Shown here: piece by piece, positions 35,993 to 44,019 of the stretch
Layout: the number at the start of each line of letters is the position of its first letter
Position numbering within the stretch: position 1 is the first letter of the stretch
Source of the DNA: Sanguibacter suarezii NBRC 16159
GTDB taxonomy: Bacteria; Actinomycetota; Actinomycetes; Actinomycetales; Cellulomonadaceae
NCBI RefSeq assembly: GCF_001552735.1
Contig: NZ_BCRT01000004.1
Location: 1-64,000, forward strand
Direction of reading: 5' to 3'
DNA: 64,000 bases
Made by a program: the position numbers and the translations under genes
Notes under the pieces: model-generated
The model's database searches: none
What the model was told of the DNA's origin: nothing
Seen by the model: the letters and a program-made list of their open reading frames with translations, nothing else

Positions 35993-37200
35993 CGCTCGAC
36001 CAGCAGACTCTCTCCATCATCACCGGCCTCGTGGTGCTCACCGCGGGGACGATCTTCGTCCTGGAGACCCTCGTCAACCGGGACAGCACCACGAGCCGAT
36101 TGTGGTCCCTTGCCTACCTCGCGGGGATCCTCACCGCCGTGTCCTACGCGCTGTGGGCCACGATGCCGGACGCCTGGTGGACCGTCGCCGTCGGCAACGG
36201 TGCCTTCGTGATCAGCGCCGGGGCGATCTGGAGCGGCTGCCGGTCCTTCAACAATCGGCGCAGCATGCTGTGGGTGGTGATCCTGGTCGGGGTGCTGGTG
36301 TCTGGCACGGTCGTCGTCGAGGGCACTGGCGGCGGAGACTGGGCGGGCGCACCCGCCTGGCTGCTCGGGGTGGGTGTCTTCTCGGCCCTCGGGGCCATCG
36401 AGACCTTCAGCCGCTCGATGGGCTCCGACGCCAACGCTCGCGGCCTCTCGATCGTGCTCATCATCGAGAGCGCACTGTTCCTGACACGCTTCGTGGTGCT
36501 GGCGGTGTGGGGGTCGGAGCACATCGCCTTCGACACGTACCTGGGGACCGCGACGACGTCGATCGCGACGATCGTCCTCATGATCGTCGCGGCCGTGACC
36601 ATGTCCGTCATGCGCGCTGACGCGGCTTCGCCCGTGCGGGCGGGCGCCGGCACACGGCTGTTCTCCCGTCGAGGTCTTCTCGGCCACGACTCCTTCGACC
36701 AGGTGCTCACCGACCGCCTCGCCCGCTCGGCCGAGCACGAGGACCCGGTGGCCCTCCTGCACGTGCTGATCGACGACGTCGACGAGATCGCCGTCGCCTT
36801 CGGCCGCTCCGCCGCCGACCACGTCCTGGGCGAGTTTGTGGCGACCGTCCGGTCCGAGGTCCCCACGACCGCCATCATCGGCGAGGCAGGAGCCGGGCGC
36901 ATGGAGATCGCGGTCTCTGGCATGCCGCCCGGTGAGGACGTCGCCCTGGCGACCGCGCTGCGCCGGGCGGTGCTCACCATCGACATGGCCGACGTCCCCG
37001 GGATCAGGCTCACCACGAGCATCGGCACGGCAGCCACGCACCGCAGCGGGTACAGCACCTCCGCGCTGACCCGGGCGGCGCGTGTCGCCTGCGAGGAGGC
37101 GGTGACCCAGGGCGGCAACCGGGTGGTCAGCGCCGCGATCTCGGGTGACGTGACCGGGGCGGGCGCGCTGGCGGCGTCGGGCACGGGCCCGCGCGTCTGA
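35989..37200 (+). CDS. Membrane protein with degenerate GGDEF domain
   Basis: A 403-aa protein. Six helices occupy residues 10-205 and a cytosolic GGDEF-like domain 230-385. Where diguanylate cyclases carry R-x-GGDEF, this protein has GAGRMEIAV (AGRME at about 302-306), so it lacks the catalytic metal-binding Asp/Glu and should not make cyclic-di-GMP. ITSIGTA-like text (LTTSIGTAATH) keeps the fold recognisable. ATG 35989 overlaps the kinase stop (ATGA), implying a shared pathway. It may act as a nucleotide sensor or partner protein (inference). Confidence 0.82.
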   Translation: MTLDQQTLSIITGLVVLTAGTIFVLETLVNRDSTTSRLWSLAYLAGILTAVSYALWATMPDAWWTVAVGNGAFVISAGAIWSGCRSFNNRRSMLWVVILVGVLVSGTVVVEGTGGGDWAGAPAWLLGVGVFSALGAIETFSRSMGSDANARGLSIVLIIESALFLTRFVVLAVWGSEHIAFDTYLGTATTSIATIVLMIVAAVTMSVMRADAASPVRAGAGTRLFSRRGLLGHDSFDQVLTDRLARSAEHEDPVALLHVLIDDVDEIAVAFGRSAADHVLGEFVATVRSEVPTTAIIGEAGAGRMEIAVSGMPPGEDVALATALRRAVLTIDMADVPGIRLTTSIGTAATHRSGYSTSALTRAARVACEEAVTQGGNRVVSAAISGDVTGAGALAASGTGPRV

Positions 37201-37202
37201 GG

Positions 37203-37607
37203 CTAGTGGTCGGCGACCGTGACCTCGGCGGGCTCTCGCCCCCGGAGCGCGTTCGCGATCCGCGCCCGCAGCTCGCGGGGGCGGAAGGGCTTGGTGAGGT
37301 ACTCGTCGGCGCCGGCCTCCAGGCCGCGGCGCGCGTCGGAGTCCTGCGAGGCGGCGCTGATGATCACCAGGTGCGTCGGGCTGAACTCTCGGATGCGGCG
37401 GGCGGTCTCCAGCCCGTCGATCCCCGGCATGGAGACGTCCAAGGTCGTCAGGACGGGGGCGTTGTCGCGGACCGCCTCGATGCCGTCGAGGCCGTTGTTC
37501 GTGGCGACCACGCGCAGGCCCGCCTCGCTGAGCACCGACACCAGGAGCTGGCGGATGTCGTCGTCGTCTTCGATGATCACCGCTGCGCGGCGTTCGGTCG
37601 ACTCCAT
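37203..37607 (-). CDS. Single-domain response regulator
   Basis: A 134-aa receiver with no output domain. Acidic pocket E13/D14 (IIEDDDD), phosphoacceptor D57 (TLDVSMPG), and the switch Lys in YLTKPF are present, so phosphorylation is expected. It ends 2 bp from the convergent GGDEF-like gene. Its likely partner is the kinase at 34295-35992. ATG 37607 sits 5 bases after GGAGAGG; a GTG two codons earlier overlaps that ribosome site. Confidence 0.9.
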   Translation of the reverse strand: MESTERRAAVIIEDDDDIRQLLVSVLSEAGLRVVATNNGLDGIEAVRDNAPVLTTLDVSMPGIDGLETARRIREFSPTHLVIISAASQDSDARRGLEAGADEYLTKPFRPRELRARIANALRGREPAEVTVADH

Positions 37608-37783
37608 CTTCACCTCTCCGCCCTCAGAACCCGTGCGGCTCCTCGACCTCGACCGGCAGGATCCGCGACGAGCACCTCGCCGCGGACGTCACGGCTGGTC
37701 TCGCGACCATACCTGCGGTTCACAGCGGGGTCGAATGCTCGGTGCGGTGATCAGGACGAATCGCCTGTGGGGCTCGACACGCC

Positions 37784-38716
37784 CTAGTCGTGCACCCCGT
37801 GCTCGTGCCGGCTGTGCGAGGGCGGTTCGATCTGGAAGGTGGAGTGCTCGATGTTCACCTCGAAGTGCCCGGCGACGCAGGCCTGGAGCGCGTCGAGGAT
37901 GCGGGGCACGTGACCGTCGTGGAAGCACTCCTCGTCCACGACGATGTGCGCGGTGAGCACCGGCAGGTTCGAGGCGATCTGGGTGGCGTGGAGGTCGTGC
38001 ACGCCGCGGACCAGGTCCACGCCGAGCAGGTGCTCGCGGACGTCGTCCAGGTCGAGGCCGCGCGGGGTGGACTCGAGCAGCACCTCGAGGGTCTCGCGCA
38101 GCAGTCGCAGCGTGCGCGGCACGATGAGCGCGCCGACGAACAGCGCCGCGATCGCGTCTGCCCCGGCCCAGCCGGTCGTCGCGATGACGATCGCGGCGAC
38201 GATCACCGCGACCGAGCCGAGCGCGTCGTTGGCCACCTCGAGGAAGGCGGCGCGCAGGTTCATGTTGTCCGAGCGGCTCGAGGCGAGGACGGCGAGGGAG
38301 ACGATGTTCCCCACGAGCCCGATCACCCCGAACACCAGCAGCTCGGTCGAGGGCAGGTCCGGGGGCGCAGCGAGGCGCTGGACGGCTTCGACGATGACGT
38401 AGACGCCGACCGAGAGCAGGATGGCCGACTGCGCCAGGGCGGCGATGACCTCGGCGCGCTGGAAGCCCCACGTCCGCTTGGCGGTCGGCGGGCGCATCGT
38501 GAGGTTGGTGGCCAGCAGCGCCAGGGCGAGCCCGCCGGCATCGGTGAGCATGTGCGCGGCGTCGACGAGCAGGGCGAGGCTGCCGGTCCAGATCGCCCCG
38601 ACCACCTCGACGACGAGGATGGTCGTGGTGATGGAGAAGGCGATGGCCAGCTGGCGGCGGTGGCCGCGTGCCGTCGCGTCGCCGTGGCTGTGGCTGTGGC
38701 TGTGGCTGTGCCCCAC
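37784..38716 (-). CDS. Cation diffusion facilitator (zinc/cobalt-type efflux)
   Basis: A 310-aa CDF exporter. It starts with a His-Ser repeat (GHSHSHSHSHGD), then six helices; the transport-site motifs are HMLTDAGGLALALLA in helix 2 and ANDALGSVAVIVAA in helix 5 (H-x3-D and N-D-x3 type). The C-terminal cytosolic domain (about 205-295) ends in a further His cluster (HSRHEHGVHD). The His-rich ends and the ArsR neighbour support Zn2+/Co2+ efflux. GTG 38716 lies 1 bp after the ArsR stop, so the genes are coupled. Confidence 0.93.
   Translation of the reverse strand: MGHSHSHSHSHGDATARGHRRQLAIAFSITTTILVVEVVGAIWTGSLALLVDAAHMLTDAGGLALALLATNLTMRPPTAKRTWGFQRAEVIAALAQSAILLSVGVYVIVEAVQRLAAPPDLPSTELLVFGVIGLVGNIVSLAVLASSRSDNMNLRAAFLEVANDALGSVAVIVAAIVIATTGWAGADAIAALFVGALIVPRTLRLLRETLEVLLESTPRGLDLDDVREHLLGVDLVRGVHDLHATQIASNLPVLTAHIVVDEECFHDGHVPRILDALQACVAGHFEVNIEHSTFQIEPPSHSRHEHGVHD
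38684..38710 (-). repeat. GTGGCT hexamer repeat at the start of the CDF gene
   Basis: About 4.5 copies of GTGGCT encode the alternating His-Ser residues of the CDF exporter. Repeat slippage here could change the number of His residues. Confidence 0.8.
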
Positions 38717-38717
38717 G

Positions 38718-39089
38718 TCAGGCCTCGTCGACGGTGTGGTGGTGCAGCCGGGGCGCCCCGTCGAGGGCGTGCTCGGCCTGGTAGATCGCGTCGGTGACGA
38801 GCTGGCGGATGTGGTCGCTGGCGAGGCGGTAGAACACCCGTGTGCCGTCCTGGCGGGTGGTCACCATCCGCGCCAGGCGCAGCTTGGCCAGGTGCTGGGA
38901 CACCGCGGACGGCGACTTCCCTACGAGGCGCGCGAGGTCGTTGACCGGCAGCTCACCGTCGCGCAGGGCGAGGATGATCCGCAGCCGCGTGGCGTCGGCG
39001 AACATGGAGAACACCTCGACGGCGAGCTCGACGAGGTCGTCCTCGTGACCGGCTCGGTCGTCGAGTCGAATGTTCATATCTGCATCCAT
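38718..39089 (-). CDS. ArsR/SmtB-family metal-responsive repressor
   Basis: A 123-aa winged-helix regulator. FADATRLRIILALRDGELPVNDLARLVGKSPSAVSQHLAKLR is split between the dimer and recognition helices (SAVSQHLAKL is the recognition helix). The C-terminal helix SDHIRQLVTDAIYQAEH aligns with the alpha5 zinc site of CzrA-type sensors but keeps only some of its ligands. The tail LHHHTVDEA may add metal ligands. It probably represses itself and the coupled CDF gene. ATG 39089 or ATG 39077 (MNIRLDD) are both possible; the dyad overlaps the first. Confidence 0.9.
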   Translation of the reverse strand: MDADMNIRLDDRAGHEDDLVELAVEVFSMFADATRLRIILALRDGELPVNDLARLVGKSPSAVSQHLAKLRLARMVTTRQDGTRVFYRLASDHIRQLVTDAIYQAEHALDGAPRLHHHTVDEA

Positions 39090-39097
39090 ACGCAGAT
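39078..39097. promoter_or_regulatory. Dyad operator at the ArsR-CDF operon start
   Basis: ATCTGC (39078-39083) and GCAGAT (39092-39097) are inverted around 8 bases, spanning the first possible ArsR start codon. The spacing suits an ArsR-family dimer. Confidence 0.6.
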
Positions 39098-39169
39098 TCT
39101 CGCACAGTGTGGTGGGAGCGCGCGAGAGGGAACGCCGGTCAGCGCGGCCGCTGGGGGCCGCATGCAGGA

Positions 39170-39397
39170 TCAGACGGCCGGGCGGGCGACCAGGTCGTGC
39201 GCGGCGACGATCTCCGCGTCGTCGGCGTCGACGACGTCGGTCTGGTCCAGCGCCGTGAGCAGGTCGCGCAGCGCCTGGCGCTGGCTCTCGTCCTCGACGG
39301 GCACGTCGTCCAGGTCCACCGTGGACAACCAGAAGTGCAGCACGAGCGCATCAGCCCGCCACAGCGGGAGATTGATGACGGGAAACCGGGTGTCCAT
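39170..39397 (-). CDS. Small acidic protein of unknown function
   Basis: A 75-aa protein, MDTRFPVINLPLWRADALVL..., with no recognised domain. It starts with a hydrophobic, Trp-containing stretch and continues with a strongly acidic, probably helical C-terminal half (VEDESQRQALRDLLTALDQ, VVDADDAEIVAAHDL). Codon-position GC bias is consistent with coding. ATG 39397 was taken as start; an ATG four codons earlier is possible. It lies alone between the ArsR gene and the small gene at 39564. Confidence 0.55.
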   Translation of the reverse strand: MDTRFPVINLPLWRADALVLHFWLSTVDLDDVPVEDESQRQALRDLLTALDQTDVVDADDAEIVAAHDLVARPAV

Positions 39398-39563
39398 GCC
39401 AGTCAGCATCCACCCCAGAACGGGGCAATGCCAACTAGAACGGGCGCTGCTGGCGACAAACACACATGGTCCTCACAGGTACTCCCCCGTCACGCCCGGG
39501 TGGATGGTGTCGATGGGTCGTGCGGACCGCCCGGTCCCGACCTACCACCAGAGAGGACCTCAC

Positions 39564-39761
39564 ATGGAGATCACCACCTCGTCAGCCGTCACGACGGCGC
39601 AGGCAACCTACGACAAAGACGTCAAGGCCTTGGCCCAGCACCAGCGAGAGAAGGCGAGCGAAGCCGTCCTCGCCGCCGACCGCGCCACCATCCAGGCCGA
39701 CCAGCTCGCCCTCGCGGCCGCCAAGGTCGCCGCAGCCGGCTCGCTGGACGTCACCGTCTGA
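39564..39761 (+). CDS. Small Ala-rich helical protein
   Basis: A 65-aa protein, MEITTSSAVTTAQATYDKDV..., rich in Ala, Lys, Asp and Gln with heptad-like spacing, predicted to be one long amphipathic helix or coiled coil. No family recognised. GAGAGGACC before ATG 39564 gives a good ribosome site. It ends 12 bp from the convergent PBP gene. The genome-wide conservation of such proteins is unknown to me. Confidence 0.65.
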   Translation: MEITTSSAVTTAQATYDKDVKALAQHQREKASEAVLAADRATIQADQLALAAAKVAAAGSLDVTV

Positions 39762-39773
39762 CCGGCGGGCGGG

Positions 39774-41684
39774 TCAGCGCGGGAGGTTGGTGAGGAAGGA
39801 CTTGAGCAGGGGACCAGCGGTCGTGGACCCGTAGTCGCCGGTCTCGACGAAGACGGCGACGGCGAGGTCGTCCTGGATCGCGATGACCCAGGCGTGGTTG
39901 GTGGACCCGTCGCCGTACTGGGCGGTGCCGGTCTTGACCGCCGTGTCACCTCCGGGCACGCCCTGGATGAACGTCCCGCCGCCGTCGGTCACCACGGCGC
40001 GCATCATCGCCTTCAGCGCCGCCGCCTCCTCGGCGGTCAACGCCGTCTCCGGCGCGTCCGGGAGGTCGGAGTCCGGGGCGTCGCCCGGCTGGGCGAGCAG
40101 CGTGGGGCGGACGGTGGTGCCGGCCGCGACCGACGCCGCGACACCGGCCATGGCCAGCGGAGACGCCTGGATCTTGCCCTGGCCGATCATCGAGGCGGCG
40201 TGCTCGGTGCCGGCGGCGTCGGCGGGGACGGAGCCGGTGAACACGCCAGGGCCCGCCTGCTGGGCCAGGCCCAGCCCGAGGGACTGGGCGGCCGAGACCA
40301 GGTCAGCCTGGGAGACGTCACCGGCCGCGTTGATGATCGCGGTGTTGCACGAGTTCGCGATGACGTCGCGCAGCGTGATCGAGCCAAGACGGTTCGCGGG
40401 GTAGTCCGGGTAGTTGGTGAAGGACCGGCCGTCCACCACGGTCGTGGGCGAGCAGTCCATCATCGTCTCGGGCGTGGCTCCGCTGCGCAGCAGCGCGAGC
40501 GCGGTGACCACCTTGAAGGTCGAGCCCGGGGCGTACATCCCGGTGGTCGCCGTGGACAGCCCGTTGCTCGCAGGTGAGTTGGCCGAGGCGAGCACGGCGC
40601 CGGTGGACGGGCGGATCGCCACGAGGGCGGCCGGCACGGTCTGATCGGCCAGAGTGGTCTCTGCCAGCATCTGGACCTGAGGGTCCAGGGTCAGGCGCAG
40701 CGGTTCGCCGGGCACAGGATCCACCCGGAAGGCGTCGCGCAGCGTGGCGCCGTCCGCACCGACGATCTCCACAGCCAGGCCAGGGGTGCCCCGCAGCTGG
40801 CCGTCGTACTGACGCTGCAGCCCGGAGAGCCCCACCTCGTCGCCCGCCACGATCGCGCCGTCAGAGGACTCGACGAGCTCCGCGGTCGCCTCCCCAGCCC
40901 GGCCGAGGATCTCGCTGGCGAACTGACGGGTCGGTGCCAGCGGCAGGGAGTCGTCCAGGAGGAGGGCTCCGGGGGATGCGGTGATCGCCGTCCAGTCGTA
41001 GGCGCCCTCTGCGCGCAGGGTGACAGCCTCGACGAAGGCCTTCTCCCCCGCGCCAGCGACCTTGGCGGCGTAGGTCTCCGCGTCGATCCCTGTCGCTGTG
41101 GCGAGCGCGCGGGCTGCGCCGTCCCACTCCGTTGCGGGCAGGCGGGTCTTGTCCAGCCCCACCCGCTTGACCGGCCGCTCGGTCACCAGGACGACGTCCC
41201 CGGCCCCGAGGACGTCCGCCCGCGGCGCGGCGGTCCGGCTGGTCTGCAGCCGCTCCCCCATCGCCAGGTCAGGCACGAGCAGGTCCGGTGACCAGGTGAC
41301 GTGCCAGACGTCCTCGACGAGGGTCATCGGCGCGGTCGTGGAGTAGCTCCACGGCGTGCCGCCCACCACCCAGTCGTAGTCGAGAGTGGCGGTGGCGGTC
41401 TCGCCGTCCTCAGCGAGGACGACGTCGCCCACTGCCACGGTGCGGGTCGCGTCCGCGAGGGGCTCCAGGACGGTGTCGCGGTGGGTGGTCGCGTCGGTCG
41501 CGCTGGCCCCGTCGAAGACCACGGAGCTGAGGTCCCCGCCGGCCATCCCCGTGGCCAGGGCCGTCGCGGCGGCCTCGGGGTCGGGTGCCTGCGAGCCACA
41601 GGCCGCCAGGCCTCCGGTGACCAGGGCGAGCACGACGGCGAGCGCGCCGGATCGTCGGGTCAGGACGCGGCGTCGGGCAGGCAT
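39774..41684 (-). CDS. Lipoprotein penicillin-binding transpeptidase with MecA_N-like domain
   Basis: A 636-aa exported cell-wall enzyme. The signal ends in the lipobox GLAAC (Cys29), so it is probably lipid-anchored. An NTF2-like MecA_N domain (about 32-145) and a dimerisation domain precede the transpeptidase domain with S388-T-F-K391 (PGSTFKVV), the SCN triad motif (NSCNTA) and K584-T-G (KTGTAQYGDG). The layout is like staphylococcal PBP2a and other low-affinity class B PBPs, so reduced beta-lactam affinity is possible (inference). ATG 41684 gives a normal signal; ATG 41726 is an alternative. Confidence 0.92.
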   Translation of the reverse strand: MPARRRVLTRRSGALAVVLALVTGGLAACGSQAPDPEAAATALATGMAGGDLSSVVFDGASATDATTHRDTVLEPLADATRTVAVGDVVLAEDGETATATLDYDWVVGGTPWSYSTTAPMTLVEDVWHVTWSPDLLVPDLAMGERLQTSRTAAPRADVLGAGDVVLVTERPVKRVGLDKTRLPATEWDGAARALATATGIDAETYAAKVAGAGEKAFVEAVTLRAEGAYDWTAITASPGALLLDDSLPLAPTRQFASEILGRAGEATAELVESSDGAIVAGDEVGLSGLQRQYDGQLRGTPGLAVEIVGADGATLRDAFRVDPVPGEPLRLTLDPQVQMLAETTLADQTVPAALVAIRPSTGAVLASANSPASNGLSTATTGMYAPGSTFKVVTALALLRSGATPETMMDCSPTTVVDGRSFTNYPDYPANRLGSITLRDVIANSCNTAIINAAGDVSQADLVSAAQSLGLGLAQQAGPGVFTGSVPADAAGTEHAASMIGQGKIQASPLAMAGVAASVAAGTTVRPTLLAQPGDAPDSDLPDAPETALTAEEAAALKAMMRAVVTDGGGTFIQGVPGGDTAVKTGTAQYGDGSTNHAWVIAIQDDLAVAVFVETGDYGSTTAGPLLKSFLTNLPR

Positions 41685-41851
41685 GGCTGCGGGGGACGGG
41701 ACGGACGCGCACGCGGCGGGATGCATGGCACCAAGAGAACGCGGATTCGACCGGGATGTCCAGCCTGACCTGCGGTGTGGCCGGGGAGATTGCGTGAATA
41801 CGCGGGTGGGGGCTTGAGGATGATTCGGTCCGCATGCCCTAGGTTGGCCGC

Positions 41852-42076
41852 ATGAGGATTCGTTGGGGGTGGGCGGCGGCGGCGATCACCGCGCTCGTCG
41901 CCACCCTGCTGGTCGCCCTGACCCGCAGCGGGAGCTGCGCGTCGAGGGTAGCCGGCGTGATCGACGACAGCTGCCAGTCGCAGCCGGTCGGTGGGTGTCC
42001 CACCATGGTCGTCCTCGTGGTCGCCGGGGTGGTGCTCAGCGTCGTCTGCGCGCGGCTGGCCGTGCGCCACAGGTGA
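41852..42076 (+). CDS. Small membrane protein with two helices
   Basis: A 74-aa protein of unknown function. Two hydrophobic helices (about 7-23 and 50-68) flank a short extracytoplasmic loop with three Cys (SGSCASRVAGVIDDSCQSQPVGGC), which could form disulfides. ATG 41852 lies 6 bases after TAGGTT (41840-41845), a leaderless arrangement that supports its reality. Confidence 0.55.
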   Translation: MRIRWGWAAAAITALVATLLVALTRSGSCASRVAGVIDDSCQSQPVGGCPTMVVLVVAGVVLSVVCARLAVRHR

Positions 42077-42132
42077 GGGATCCGGCGCGGTCGACGGGGC
42101 ACGACCAGTCAGCGCCCTGGCAGACTGGATCT

Positions 42133-42558
42133 ATGACCTCCACCCGGCCCAGCGTCCTGTTCGTCTGCGTCAAGAACGGCGGCAAGTCCCAGATGGCCGC
42201 GGGCCTCATGCGCGCCGCGGTGGGTGATCGCGTCGAGGTGCACTCGGCGGGGACGGTGCCCGGCGGCTCGCTCAACGCCCAGTCCGTGGAGTCCCTGCTG
42301 GAGGTCGGCGTGGACATCCGCGACGAGCACCCTCAGCCGATCGACCCCGACCTGCTCTCCCGGGTCGACGTCGTGGTGACGCTGGGCCGTGAGGCCAGCG
42401 TCGAGCACGTCCCGGGCCCGCGCTTCGAGAGGTGGGACACCGACGAGCCCTCCGCCCGCGGGATCGAGGGCATGGAGCGGATGCGCCTCGTCCGCGACGA
42501 CATCGCCCGACACGTCGACGCGCTGGTCACGACCATGACGGGCACACCGTCCGCCTAG
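42133..42558 (+). CDS. Low-molecular-weight phosphatase-fold protein, ArsC-like
   Basis: A 141-aa protein of the LMW tyrosine phosphatase/arsenate reductase fold. The P-loop reads CVKNGGKSQMA, with Lys in place of the usual Arg; this form occurs in actinobacterial arsenate-mycothiol transferase-like proteins. DTDEPS near residue 100 carries the general-acid Asp. There is only one Cys, so any arsenate reduction would need an external thiol such as mycothiol/mycoredoxin (inference). ATG 42133 follows CAGACT by 6 bases. Confidence 0.8.
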   Translation: MTSTRPSVLFVCVKNGGKSQMAAGLMRAAVGDRVEVHSAGTVPGGSLNAQSVESLLEVGVDIRDEHPQPIDPDLLSRVDVVVTLGREASVEHVPGPRFERWDTDEPSARGIEGMERMRLVRDDIARHVDALVTTMTGTPSA

Positions 42559-42593
42559 CCGGTTCGCCGTACACCTCCCGCTATGGTCGGCCC

Positions 42594-44015
42594 ATGGCAG
42601 AGACGGCAGACCTTCCTGATCCCGTTCGGACTGAGGCGTTCCTCGATGCGGTCACCGAGTTCCTCGGGGTGATCACCACGCACGAGCACCGCAAGCGCAC
42701 GCGAGCCATCCCGACGTTGGCCACCGCGCTCACGGAGCATCTCGGCGTGGACGCGCGCCAGCTCTCGGTGCTCAGCGAGACGGTGAGCACGTTCCGCGCC
42801 GTCGACGCCGACGTCGCCGTGGAGGTCGTGGTCTCGCGGGCGGGCGGCGGGCGCCTGGTCGGCATCGGTGGCGGCGAGCACCGCCACCACGCGTCGCTCT
42901 CGGAGCTGATCGAGTCCTCGGCCATGATCGGCCACCACCCCATCGGTGCCGTGGACTACGAGTCCAGCTCGGTGGGTCCTGACACCGAGCGACGTGTGGT
43001 CGCCTTCGGCCTGCACCTCTTCCACCACAGCGGAGTCCCTGTCGCACTGCTGGAACGTGCGCCCCGCGCGAGCGCCGGGATGGACGGGCGGCTGGAGGTG
43101 GTCTCGACGGATGACGAGGTCACCGCAGCGGTTCTGGCGGAGATCCGCGCGACGATGCTCAGTCACAGCGTGCTGCGCGGTCAGGTCATCAGCTTCTCGG
43201 TGAGCCCCTACACGGCGTCGAGCGGTGGGGTCACCTTCTTGCGTCGCACATCCATCCCTGCTGAGGACGTGGTGCTCCCTGACGGCGCTCTCGAGCGCGT
43301 CGAGCGTCAGGTGCTCGGCGTGGCCAAGCACCGCGAGCGTCTCCTCGCAGCCGGCCAGCACCTCAAGCGCGGCGTGCTGCTCTACGGCCCGCCCGGGACA
43401 GGGAAGTCTCACACCGTGCAGCATCTGCTCGGCGCGGCACCGGAGGTGACGGCCATCGTCCTGGCCGGCCACGCCCTGTCGCTCGTCCGCCTCGCGACCG
43501 AGACGGCGCACGCGATGCAGCCGGCGATCGTCGTGCTCGAGGACTGTGACCTCATCGCCGAGGACCGGTCCTTCCACGACGGACCGCAGCCGTTGCTCTT
43601 CGAGGTGCTCGATGCGATGGACGGCCTGGGGCGTGACGCCGACGTCGCCTTCGTCCTCACCACCAACCGCGCCGATCTGCTCGAACGAGCACTCGCCCAG
43701 CGTCCCGGCCGTGTCGACCTCGCCGTGGAGATCCCCCTGCCCGACGCCCAGGCCCGACGCCGGCTCTTCCGGCTCTACGCAGCCGACCTGCCGTTCTCTG
43801 CCCGGGCTCTCAAGGACGCCGCGGACCGCACAGCCGGGGTCACCGCCTCCTTCGTCAAGGAGGTCATCCGCCGCGCCGTCCTGCTCGCCGCGGAGGCCGC
43901 TCGCGAGGTGGACGACGCAGCCCTTGAAGAGGCCGTCGCCGAGCTCGACGGCGACACGCAGCGGATCACCCGGTCCCTGCTCGGGACAGATGCAGGCACC
44001 TCGCCTCTACGCTGA
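42594..44015 (+). CDS. AAA-family ATPase
   Basis: A 473-aa protein. The N-terminal half (1-240) is unrecognised. The AAA module has Walker A GPPGTGKS (about 265), Walker B IVVLEDCDLI with Glu-Asp order instead of Asp-Glu, sensor-1 VLTTNRADLLERAL and the arginine region QRPGRVDLAVEIPLP, followed by a helical lid. It resembles proteasome-ATPase/BCS1-like AAA proteins. The target is unknown. ATG 42594 lies 6 bases after TATGGT (42582-42587). The Gpx-LLM fusion gene starts 4 bp after its stop. Confidence 0.88.
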   Translation: MAETADLPDPVRTEAFLDAVTEFLGVITTHEHRKRTRAIPTLATALTEHLGVDARQLSVLSETVSTFRAVDADVAVEVVVSRAGGGRLVGIGGGEHRHHASLSELIESSAMIGHHPIGAVDYESSSVGPDTERRVVAFGLHLFHHSGVPVALLERAPRASAGMDGRLEVVSTDDEVTAAVLAEIRATMLSHSVLRGQVISFSVSPYTASSGGVTFLRRTSIPAEDVVLPDGALERVERQVLGVAKHRERLLAAGQHLKRGVLLYGPPGTGKSHTVQHLLGAAPEVTAIVLAGHALSLVRLATETAHAMQPAIVVLEDCDLIAEDRSFHDGPQPLLFEVLDAMDGLGRDADVAFVLTTNRADLLERALAQRPGRVDLAVEIPLPDAQARRRLFRLYAADLPFSARALKDAADRTAGVTASFVKEVIRRAVLLAAEAAREVDDAALEEAVAELDGDTQRITRSLLGTDAGTSPLR

Positions 44016-44019
44016 CCTC

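Noticed and set aside
39758-39777. Small inverted repeat CTGACC/GGTCAG between the 65-aa gene and the PBP gene
   Set aside because: Only 6 bp, and it coincides with both stop codons; too weak to call a terminator.
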